Source: Fagopyrum homotropicum (lineage: Eukaryota; Streptophyta; Magnoliopsida; Caryophyllales; Polygonaceae). From it: a stretch of 64,000 bases of DNA. The notes under the pieces are model-generated. The model searched no databases, was not told the DNA's origin, and saw only the letters and a list, made by a program, of their open reading frames with translations. Numbering within the stretch: position 1 is the first letter of the stretch; every line of letters begins with the position of its first letter. The position numbers and the translations under genes were made by a program. Positions 54,849 to 64,000 of the stretch are shown here, one piece after another. The stretch is from assembly GCA_033239125.1 (NCBI GenBank), contig BSWB01000005.1, forward strand, positions 137,946,494 to 138,010,493, written 5' to 3'.

Positions 54849-56448
54849 ATGGTTTATGGAAAAGCCCTCATGACTTCCCCGCCGCCAATTCCTGATTCCC
54901 TGCAACCGCACCAAGCCGCTGTTCCACCGGACCTGACTTGCCCCCCATACTCTGAAACCGATAAGGAAGCTTCTACTCCCATAAACCCACGGCCAACCAA
55001 GTCTTACGCTTCAACAGTTACTGGTTCTTCCCGCCTTGCTCCGGTTCCACTTGCACGCAACAGTCTGATTGAATCAAAGAAGATGAGGGTGGCACATTCC
55101 AATTCGGATAAAGGTAATGCCTTGGTTGAAATTGATGATGATATCATGGAATCTTTGAATGCAAAGTGGAGTTCAGCCCTGATTGTCAGTCTTGGGGCGC
55201 ACGGTACCCTTCTTAACCCTAAAACGAAGACTTTATCAAATTTGGCAACCACATGGGCAATTGACAATCATTGATCTGCAAAACGACACCTTTTGCATTC
55301 GATTCGAGTTGGAAGCGGACTATATGAAAGCACTCACCGAAGGACCCTGGGAGATCTTTGGGCACTATATCACTGTTCGTCCATGGCACCCGAACTTTGA
55401 TCCGGCTAAAGATCTGGTTCGTTCGCTGTTTGTATGGGCTAAAATTTCAAACCTCCCCCTACAACTCTATGATGAAGCTGTTTTGTATGGGTTAGCGTCG
55501 GCCATTGGAACTCCTTTGAAGGTTGATTCCAACACCCTCTATGCTACGAGGGGAAGATTTGCAAGGGTTTGTGTTGAAATAGACCTTCAGAAACCGCTTA
55601 TTGGTACCATTCTAATACGAGGAAGACGTATACATGTAGAGTATGAGGGCCTACAATCAATCTGTTATAAGTGTGGTCTTTATGGCCATAATGTTGAACG
55701 ATGCCCCACCACAAAAACTCAGGAGGAGCCAGTAATACCAGACACGACCAAAACAACTCCAGTTCAAGGAACTGAAGTCTCTTCTGTGAGTGAGAAAAAT
55801 CCAAATGTTGTGAAAGAACAAATCGTTGTTGAGAAATTGTCAGAATCTGAAGCTAGTCTTGGGCCTTGGATGAGTGTGAACAGACAACGCAGACAAATTA
55901 GAAGGAATCCTAAAGGCATTACTTATCAACAGGAGAAAACCGAAACAATGAATCGATTTGAGAGCCTGGCCAATGAGGATCCGCAAGGTCACGATCAACC
56001 TGAGAACGTAAAACACTTCATCCCCCATGGACAAAACAAAAGTAGTATCTCCGATCCCGAGTTCATCCTCCAAAGAAAACAAGGGAAGAATAGCACCATA
56101 AGTATTAGTAAAATCCAAGAGAAGGGAAAGGGTAAGGAACCTGCTGACACAGTTAGGGTAGCGCAAAGGCAAGCTAGTAAACGCACCAGATCAGGGGAGG
56201 AGCAAGCAACCATGACAAGTATTGATGGTATGGAAGTTGAGGTGAGTACGAAAATTGGTTCATGTAATGATACAATTATTGCAGAGAGTGAGTCTACCTT
56301 GGAGGGAGAGAACTCTAGGCAATGGCAACCGGGAGAGGTAATTAGAGATGAGGGAATGGTAAGCTTGGAAGGACAGACACAGGCAGAACAAATTCAAATG
56401 AGGGAGGGGGAGTTAGGGAATTACTCGAACCTCCCCAATAACCTTTAA
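54849..56448 (+). pseudogene. LINE copy B ORF1: DUF4283 and zinc-knuckle protein
   Basis: Starts MVYGKALMTSPPP. A Pro/Ser-rich N-terminus and the beginning of the DUF4283 domain (WSSALIVS) are followed by a frameshift near 55190; the next frame (from 55183) continues with FCIRFELEADYMKALTEGPW, VWAKISNLPLQLYDE and LASAIGTPLKVD. A perfect CX2CX4HX4C knuckle CYKCGLYGHNVERC lies near 55657-55700. The C-terminal 230 codons are Glu/Gln/Lys-rich. ORF1 proteins bind LINE RNA. Stop at 56446-56448. Confidence 0.88.
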
Positions 56449-56479
56449 TGAGACCTTTTCCTTCCTTCAAATTGTTTTT

Positions 56480-59400
56480 ATGGATACCATTCTCTGGAAC
56501 TGTAGAGGAGCTGCCAACAACCGCTTTAGAAAGGCGGTAAGATACATGATAAATTGTCATCACCCTAATATTCTTGTCCTCTTTGAGACAAAAATTTTAG
56601 GAGAGACCGCACAGAATGCTTGTGAGCATATGGGTTTTGCTAAACACATTAGAATTGAAGCATCGGGTTTTGCGGGTGGTATATGGATGTTTTGGGACGA
56701 TGCAGATACTAACATATCTATTAAGAAGTTGTTTGAGCATTTTATTCATGTGGGGGTCTGTAAAATCCTGCACAATTTTGATCTTGTGGCCGTATACAAC
56801 CCTCCAGCAACGGAGCTTAGAGCAGAGGCTTGGAAGGTACTATTATCCACCGTTAATACGTCAGATGGTCCTCTCTTTGTCGGAGGGGATTTTAATTCGA
56901 TCCTTTCTGAGGATGAACGTATTAGAGGAACTGGATGCCTCTCACCAGACACTGATAAGTTTCGTAGTTGGGTAGTAGATACCCAACTGATTGATATGAA
57001 CTTCTCAGGACCGAGCTGCACATGGAGTAGGGGTAAGAGCGTGAGTCATAGGATCGCGAAGAGACTGGACCGTGTCTTTACGAACTCAGTTGGGAGAACT
57101 AGATGGCCGGAAGCGTGCGTCAGGCACCTGCCTGCCCTTTCATCCGATCATAACCCACTCCTACTCTCCTTATCCCCACGGAGACGTTTTAATCGGAGAC
57201 GAAGACCTTTCCGTGTTGAAGCGGCATGGATTACACACCCTCAATTTCATGATTTTGTTAAAGAAGGTTGGGCTAGCAATGATCCTCTGACAGTTGCTCT
57301 ATCCAAACTCAAAGTACTCCTCCTTAAGTGGAATAAGGAGGAGTTTGGTCATATTAGAGTAAGGATAGATAACGTGATAAAAAGGACCGAAGAACTGCAA
57401 ACTGAGATGGAGACTAACAGGGATCAAATCCCTTATCGACGAGAGTTATAGGCTTAAAGAGGATATTGAATTAGCCCTAGCTCAAGAGGAGATGGTATGG
57501 TTTCAAAAATCAAGGGAAAATTGGATACTTGATGGAGATCGAAACACCAAATTTTTCCATGCCTCTACAATTATTAGAAGAAGGAGAAACCGAGTAGAAG
57601 TGATTAAGAAGACCAGTGGAACGTGGATATCGGATCCGATTGAGATTGAAGAGGAAGCCATTGAATTTTTTCAAACATTATACGCTCCCACAATCCCTGG
57701 TACAGGATCTACTAGGCCGTTTATGGCATGCTTCCCCTCGCTTAATGAGGCGGACCGATCAAGCATTGACCTCCCCTTGACAGAGGAAGAAATCCTAGCT
57801 GCAGTCAAGACTATGGGAGCGTGGAAGGCACCCGGATTAGATGGTTTTCAACCCATATTTTACCATAAGTGTTGGGACACGGTTGGAAGCTTGTTAGTTT
57901 AGACTGTCAAGCAATTTTGGCAAACACATACAATGCTTGATGGGATGAATGATACTCTCAATGTACTGATTCCGAAAGTAAAAGTGCCGGAGAGTATGTC
58001 GCAATTCCGCCCCATTAGTCTATGCAATGTTGCATACAAAGTCATAACCAAAGTTATGGTTAGACGATTGCAAGAGATGGTAAAGGACATAGTTGACCCT
58101 ACACAAAGCAGTTTCATTCCAGGACGTTTGATTGAAAATAATGTGGTTATTGTACAAGAAGCAGTTGATTCACTTATGCGTAAGAAGTCGGGGAAACGTT
58201 GGATGATGATAAAGATTGATTTGGAGAAGGCATATGATAGGTTAAATTGGAATTTTATTGAAGACACTCTCGGCTCTTTGAACTTACCAGGAAGTTGGAT
58301 TAGGAGAATTATGTCTTGTGTTGCATCTCCATCTATGCGTCTGTTATGGAATGGTGAGATGCTTAGAAGTTTTGCACCTACTAGAGGTATCAGACAAGGG
58401 GATCCCATATCCCCTTATCTGTCCGTCCTTTGTCTTGAGCGCCTCAGCCATAGCATTCTGCACGCAGTGGAAAATGGCAGCTGGAAGCCGATAAAACTCT
58501 CCAGGGAGGGTCCAGCTCTCTCACATATCTTTTTTGCTGATGATATTGTTCTATTTGCAAAGACATCAGTTCAGCAAGTTAGAGTAATCAAAGAATGCTT
58601 GGAAGATTTTTGCATGGCATCAGGACAGAAAGTGAGCTTTGAGAAATCTAGTATTTTTGTCTCTCCAAATGTAGACTCTCATCTGAAACTAAGACTACAG
58701 CAAGTGAGTGGACTTCAAGTGAAAGAAGATTTTGAGAAATATCTAGGAATGCCCATTTTGCAAAGAAGGTTCCGAGCCCAGGATTTTGATTTCATTCTCA
58801 ACAAAGCCCAAAGTAAACTTGCGGCTTGGAAAGGAAGGACGTTCTCGCTCGCAGGTCGTATTACTCTCACGAGATCTGTCCTTACTGCTATTCCGTCTTA
58901 CGCCATGAACACAGTCAAGCTTCCTAAGACGTTTATCAACAAATTTGAAAGCCTTTGTAGATCTTTCATCTGGAATGGACGGGATAGAACAAGAAAATTG
59001 CACCTAGTTGCATGGGAAACACTTTGCAAACCGAAGGTGCTTGGTGGGGCAGGGATACGGTCCATTAAGGAATGCAATACAGCTGCACTAGGCAAACTGG
59101 GTTGGAGGCTATTAATTAATAGGGAGGAGTTGTGGGCTACAGTGATGATTAGTAAGTACAATTTGGGAAGTAATAGGGAAATTCTGGAGATATCAAGTAC
59201 CAAGAGAGGCTCTAACATCATCAAAGGATTAGCTTGGGGCATCAATGAAGTTATACGGCCAGGACATGCATGGAGAGTTGGTAATGGGAGAGAAGTTCGG
59301 TTTTGGACGGATAGATGGGCAACGGAGAGTAGATTGAGCCATCATATCAGTCAAACCATCGATGAAGAAGTTATGCAAGCATATGTGAGGGATCTATGGG

Positions 59401-60602
59401 AGCCGTACCAAGGATGGAGATGGAATGTGATTCATCATCTTCTCCCCTCTTCGATGTTGCTAAAACTTGCCTCAATTATCATAAGTGAAGACAGTAATAT
59501 GAATGACAGTATATGCTGGCCACACAACAATGATGGTGAGTATACAATTGGCTCGGGATATTGCTTTTTAGGTTACGGTAACAATTGCTTACCCAGATCC
59601 TCTATATACACTTCTATTTGGAGAATTCAAGCACCAGAACGTGTTCGAACCTTCCTTTGGTTGGCAGCGTTGGGAAAGGTTCTTACTAATGCAGAAAGAG
59701 GGAGACGTCATTTATCGAATGATACAAGTTGTAGCGTATGTCCAGATCAAATAGAGACAATCATTCATGTTGTTAGGGATTGCCCAACGGCAAAGGATGT
59801 TTGGCAGGAACTACTTGGGTCAGATAGCTCAGGCAATTTTTTTAGAGAGGATTGTGTCACTTGGTTTACAGGTAATATTGAGAGGGATATTGTAAGTTCA
59901 GAAGGAGCACCATGGAATGCAGTTTTCGCAAATGCGACATGGTGGTTATGGCGTTGGCGTAACAACAGAGTTTTTGAGAGCTCCTTACCTCCTCAGGATA
60001 AAGCGGGTTTTATTCGATATAAAGTAGTTGAATACAATAGAATCATGAGAAGCGCATTAGGAATGAGGCGTGTCATCACAAGGGAAGAGAGGTATATTCA
60101 GTGGCATAGACCGCTTGAAGGACGGGTCAAATGGAATTCTGACGGCTCGGTTCAACAGTTTAATGGTATGGCTGCAGCTGGTGGTGTCCTAAGGGACGCA
60201 GATGGAAGGTGGATTAGAGGAAAGGTTCACAATCTAGGGATTTGCTCAGTCCCTGTAGCTGAATTTTGGGGTGTGTTAATCGGACTTTCGATGTGCTGGG
60301 AGCTTGGGTACCGTAAGGTTGAATTTGAAATGGACTCGATGACTGTTGTGAGCATTTTGAATAAGAAGGTGAAGATGACTCACCCACTTGCTAGTCTTGC
60401 ACTTACTTGGCAAGGCTTCCTTTGTAGGAACTGGGAGATCTGGTTTCGGCATATTTACCGCGAAGCTAACGCTGTTGCAGATTTTCTTGCTTCTTATGCT
60501 TTTAATTTCCCTATTGGTTTCCATGATATTATAGCACCTCCTACGGGGGTGAGACCATTATTAGAGAACGATGTGAGAGGTGTTGCTAACATTGCGTTGT
60601 GA
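56480..60602 (+). pseudogene. LINE copy B ORF2: endonuclease, RT, zf-RVT, RNase H
   Basis: Starts MDTILWNCRGAANN, 31 bp after ORF1. The endonuclease (56480-57180) has Asn in LWNCRG, Glu in LFETK, Asp and Asn in GGDFNSIL and SDH in SSDHNPLLL. An extra A near 57425 shifts the frame (first ORF ends 57451). RT resumes from 57492. A TAG at 57899-57901 follows the WKAPGLDGF block, and the frame is then open to 60602: IDLEKAYDRLNW, GDPISPYL, catalytic FADD at 58532-58543, zf-RVT (CSVCPDQIETIIHVVRDC), and RNase H with NSDGS, VAEFWG, EMDSM and NAVADFLAS. 889 codons of the last part are intact. Confidence 0.93.
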
Positions 60603-61115
60603 TTCGTTTTTATTTATTGCACGGGTTTCTCCCCTTTTCTACCCAAAAAAAAAAACGAGATATAAACAAATGTGTGTCAGTACTAGATGACACCTAAATT
60701 CGGTGTGCTCATAAATTTTCTGCCCAAATATAAAATTAACCTTAAAATAAGAATACTGTTTATTGATTTTATTTTTTATTCGAACTTTATTTAGCTTTTT
60801 GCTGTGCTGATACTTAAATCTGGGAAATATATCGCCGATGGTCGTCTGCAACAGCGACGAGTATGATAATGAACAGTGATCAATGTTACATAATTTGCAG
60901 AGAGATGAAGCTCAATACGTCAGCTTAACTTGTTAAGATAAACAATAACATCTGCAACAGAGAAGGAAGAAACCAGAGAAAAATCAAGTGAAGCTATATT
61001 CAGGTTAGAACAAATAAAAAAGAGCCTCAAATTCAGAAACATGATCTTCAAAACCGATTACAATTATGCGTCCAAGTTAAGCAAGATCCGGTGCTGCAAT
61101 CAAGTACCCAACTAA

Positions 61116-61358
61116 ATCATTGTTTGAACAACGTAGTTGCTGCTAAATCGTGAGAAAGGCGATTAATGATTAGCAGCAACTAGATTGTTCAAAACGATGA
61201 TGAAGTCGGGAAATATACCTCAAGTTAAGCAAGAGCCAGTGCTGCAACCAAGTACCCAACTAAATCATCGTTTGAACAATGTAGTTGCTGCTTAATTTGC
61301 TAAATCGTGAGAAAGACGATTAGTGGTCAGCAGCAACTAGATTGTTCAAAACGATGAT
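61116..61358 (-). ncRNA. Pair of MIRNA-like foldbacks, U5
   Basis: Hairpins 61116-61201 and 61264-61358. Hairpin one has the short loop also seen in U1. Hairpin two keeps the outer ATCATCG with CGATGAT pairing that U1 has lost by one base, so U5 is the best-preserved pair. Confidence 0.47.
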
Positions 61359-61468
61359 GAAGTCGGGAGATATGTTTCAAGGATTGGGAGAATTTCAGAC
61401 AGGAACATTTAGATATTTGGAAGATCGCGGCAATGTAGGGTTGTGATGTAGGAAAGTGCCCATACTCT

Positions 61469-61541
61469 CTATTTATAGGGAGAACGGCGGCAATCTAGGG
61501 TTTCAGAGAATGGAGTGGGCCTGTGGATAAAATATGGCCCA
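61469..61541 (-). promoter_or_regulatory. Minus-strand promoter motifs, U5
   Basis: CTATAAATAG TATA box at 61469-61478, AAACCCTA telo box at 61496-61503, site II motifs at 61516-61521 and 61536-61541, all intact as in U1. The TATA core is 112 bp from the foldback. Confidence 0.5.
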
Positions 61542-62137
61542 ATTTTCAAAATGAAAGATAGATGACTAGGATTTTGATTTTGAGTTAATCCCACAAAAGT
61601 GCTACTTATAAACTGATTTGTAAAACTTATCCATTAAAATTACACTTTGATCAAACCAATCACTATTTTGGAATTTGTATAGGTAATTTGTTTTTTCCTT
61701 TTACCCGGAAGGCAATGCACGGTCTGTGAAGATGAGTTATAAACGATTGAACCGAAAAATTTTCACCGTAAAAAAAGTGCATAAATTATTCCGGAAACTA
61801 ATCCAAAAATAACAAATAAATTTTTCCAAATTACAACACGGTATGCTAAACGTAGAAAGTAAAAATACAAAACGTTCTCATAATTAACGAATTTCAGTTA
61901 CATCTTACACTAACGCGTGACAACTATTCCTATTGGACCGAAAACTTTAATTGCCTTTAAACTCTTTACTAAATTGGACATAACTACGTAAGGTAAAACA
62001 ACAAAATAATATATGGCAGTAACTTTTTTTGTTAAAAAAAAATTGATATTTGTAGACTACTAACAAGTAACAACTGTTAGTAGTTAAGTATCATTGTATT
62101 GTTTTAACCTACAAATTTGCCACCCTTACTGTAATTT

Positions 62138-62319
62138 TTTTTTTTGAAATGTTAATTGTATTGAGTATGAATTTACAAGATGAGATAGAACTCTAGTTCA
62201 GGATGCAAGTACAAAAACAAGAGACGAAAGAAAGGTACAAGAGCATCCCAGCAAAGGGAGACAGCAACTTAGTCAATCCGGATGTTCAGCAAAGGGAGAC
62301 AGAAACTTAGTCAAGCCGG
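62138..62319 (-). mobile_element. 5'-truncated LINE insertion, 182 bp
   Basis: T run at the left (minus-strand A tail), 15-bp duplication CCCTTACTGTAATTT at 62123-62137 and 62320-62334, and a tail similar to LINE C and to 17157. A stretch CAGCAAAGGGAGACAG is repeated inside at 62250 and 62289. U1 shows the empty site. Confidence 0.85.
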
Positions 62320-62334
62320 CCCTTACTGTAATTT

Positions 62335-64000
62335 CGATATATCATTGTATTGCTTTAACCTAATTTGGTACTCATCTCGTTTTTCTTAAATATGTATAAA
62401 GTAGATTTTATTAAGACAAAAATCAAAATATGTATAACCAGCATCAATAAACATAACTTCCACGTGATCTCACACTTTTTTCAGTGTGATGAAATATGAG
62501 ATTGTTATTTTTTTATTATTTTTTTATTTAACGGAAAGCGGTTAGAGTACCTTCTAGGTAGTTTATCTAAAAACATCATTGCGAATGAGAACACTAAGTT
62601 CATCAGAAAAGGTTGTGTAGGGGTCCGAAATTTCCAAATGGGTCAATCGGTCAGTAACACAGTTGATTTCTCTGAACACATGTCTGACCTAACCTAGACT
62701 TCATCAAATGACGTGTTGGGGTTCGAAATTTCCAAATGGGTCAATCTCATCCGTAACCAACACAATCCCATGTTAGAACTTGCATTCGTTCATTCATGAG
62801 ATAATTTCTTGTGATATATATATATATATATTCCATTAGGTTAAAGTATTAAGATTAGTAGGAAATATCAAGGGAAAGGTACAAAAAAAAAAGATATAAT
62901 GAATTGTTAGGTTCACCAAGGTTTGGTTTCCCGGTGGCCTTTTTTTAGAATTCAAAGGATCTCACTCAGTCGTGTAATATCCAAAGAAATAGTCCCTAAT
63001 CTTACATATCTCAGTTTCATGTAAAACTGGAAGACAATGTTATTAGTAATATTCTTTATTTTTCTAATAACACGAAGATATAATGAATTGTTAGGTTCAC
63101 CAAGGTTTGATTTCCCGGTCCCGGCACCAAAGGCTCCACACTTTTTTCCGTCTTTAATATTTTTAGTTAATAGTAAAATGAATTCGGAAAATGTTAGATC
63201 AATTGAAAATAAAAAACTATAAAGAAATGAATCACTTAATTTTAATTTTACTATTAACTAAAAGTATTAAGTTGATGCAATAGTACAAGAAGTATCCCGG
63301 ACACAATAATTAATGAAAGCATAAACACCAAAGATTAATATTACAAGTGACAATAATTTTGTGTTATAAAGGTTTGATTCACAAGACCTTAGTGTTAAGC
63401 GATTAGGGTTTCAGGGTGAGGTAAAATTTTGGTTCTTATGTAATTATTTATTATTATCTAGTATAAGGTCATTACTCCATAACTTTAATATAAAATAGAG
63501 GGATGTTTTATCTAAGTAAATCAAAATTTTATTTTTCAAGCTTGTATAGATCTTATTATCCCTTCAATTGTACATTTGTATACGTCCTTTTGGATAACCA
63601 TGAAACACATTAAAAATTTCATAAATAAGTATTAGTCTATTCTTAGCAAAATCTTTAAAAATGGGAATGGAGTAGAAGAGAGCAACATTGACACCACTAA
63701 GCTGTTGCAACACTAATAACCATTTTCTATATAGAAATTACCATGCATTGGGGTTCAATATCTTCTCATTATCAATTGAGCTTTGCAAATCTAACTATGT
63801 CAATTCTACATTGTGCATATTATGACCAACATTCACTAAGTTACTTGCTTGCAAAGATGACTACCAAATTAGGATACAATAATTCCACTAGAATGTCATA
63901 ATTTAGGTCAAAGAGTGACATCCCTAGCACAAAACCTACATGGACAATTACCCTTTATATGTCAACATCGAATCCACGAAAAACTTGCAAAGAAGACTCA
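62335..64000. repeat. Array unit U5, right flank
   Basis: Matches 17737-20111 and 25653-26220 without the insertions found there: short TA run at 62815-62830, no TIR element and no LINE C. A patch at 62892-62930 repeats the sequence of 63077-63115 (GATATAATGAATTGTTAGG). The small ORF at 63037 is not credible. The window ends inside this flank. Confidence 0.75.

Larger units (their letters stand above)
54827..60654 (+). mobile_element. LINE copy B, nearly complete L1-type element with RNase H
   Basis: 5.8 kb between exact 15-bp target duplications: a very short 5' leader, ORF1, ORF2 and an A tail (60644-60655). It is the uninterrupted version of copy A and has the same downstream flank, so A and B descend from one insertion. 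It is inactive because of frameshifts in ORF1 (near 55190) and ORF2 (near 57425) and a stop (57899). Confidence 0.94.
60655..62137. repeat. Array unit U5, block P
   Basis: Begins with the right LINE B target duplication (60655-60669). Close copy of 15708-17156. Foldbacks at 61116-61358 and promoter motifs at 61469-61541. No protein gene. Confidence 0.82.

Noticed and set aside
62815..62830. Target duplication of the TIR element as a defined 2-bp TA
   Set aside because: Within a TA repeat the exact duplication cannot be told.

Overview
This window is nuclear DNA of a flowering plant, almost certainly a eudicot, from a region built almost wholly of nested and duplicated transposable elements. 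The support is a Ty3/gypsy element of the Athila group primed by tRNA-Asp, Ty1/copia elements primed by initiator tRNA-Met, plant L1-type LINEs with zf-RVT or RNase H C-termini, CACTA DNA transposons and an AT-rich background. I see no intact host protein gene, no rRNA or tRNA gene, and no prokaryotic feature. The species cannot be told from the sequence.

Layout. 1-14780: LINE copy A, split inside the reverse-transcriptase FADD box by an 11.4-kb Athila-type element (1242-12659, near-identical 1.82-kb LTRs, 5-bp target duplication). 14781-15707: an AT-rich insertion. 15708 to the end: an array of five related units (U1-U5). Each holds a block P of about 1.4 kb with two foldbacks and a conserved minus-strand TATA box. 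U2-U4 also hold a decayed minus-strand LINE 3' part (F), and most units hold a flank of about 2 kb. Later insertions are: in U1 a 478-bp LINE tail, a tiny LINE tail, a 1.1-kb TIR element inside a TA microsatellite and a nearly complete minus-strand LINE (copy C, 20112-25640); in U2 a copia element (30037-37394) that itself carries a CACTA element (30403-33198); in U3 a truncated second copia (42851-45651) fused to a second copy of the CACTA 3' half plus copia gag, followed by another CACTA end and a reverse-oriented short LTR beside a captured host-gene exon (47680-48657); between U4 and U5 LINE copy B (54827-60654, 15-bp target duplication); in U5 a 182-bp LINE tail.

Order of events. LINE A and LINE B share the same downstream flank, so they are most simply copies of one insertion spread by segmental duplication; Athila entered copy A afterwards. 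The right half of U2 with the left half of U3 (about 37.4-41.2 kb) and the right half of U3 with the left half of U4 (about 48.8-52.5 kb) match almost base for base at an offset of 11387 bp, which is a very recent tandem duplication.

Most notable signals: (1) ten copies, as five pairs, of a MIRNA-like foldback on the minus strand. The spacing between the two foldbacks is fixed, and so is the 112-113 bp spacing to a TATA box; telo-box and site II motifs lie upstream. (2) A palindromic cassette around AAATCGGCCGATTT, present seven times in the Athila element, in the LTRs, inside pol and in the 3' region. (3) A captured exon of an At3g27390-like membrane-protein gene beside a short LTR and PBS. 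All mobile-element genes here are damaged except the pol block of Athila and probably ORF1 of LINE C.
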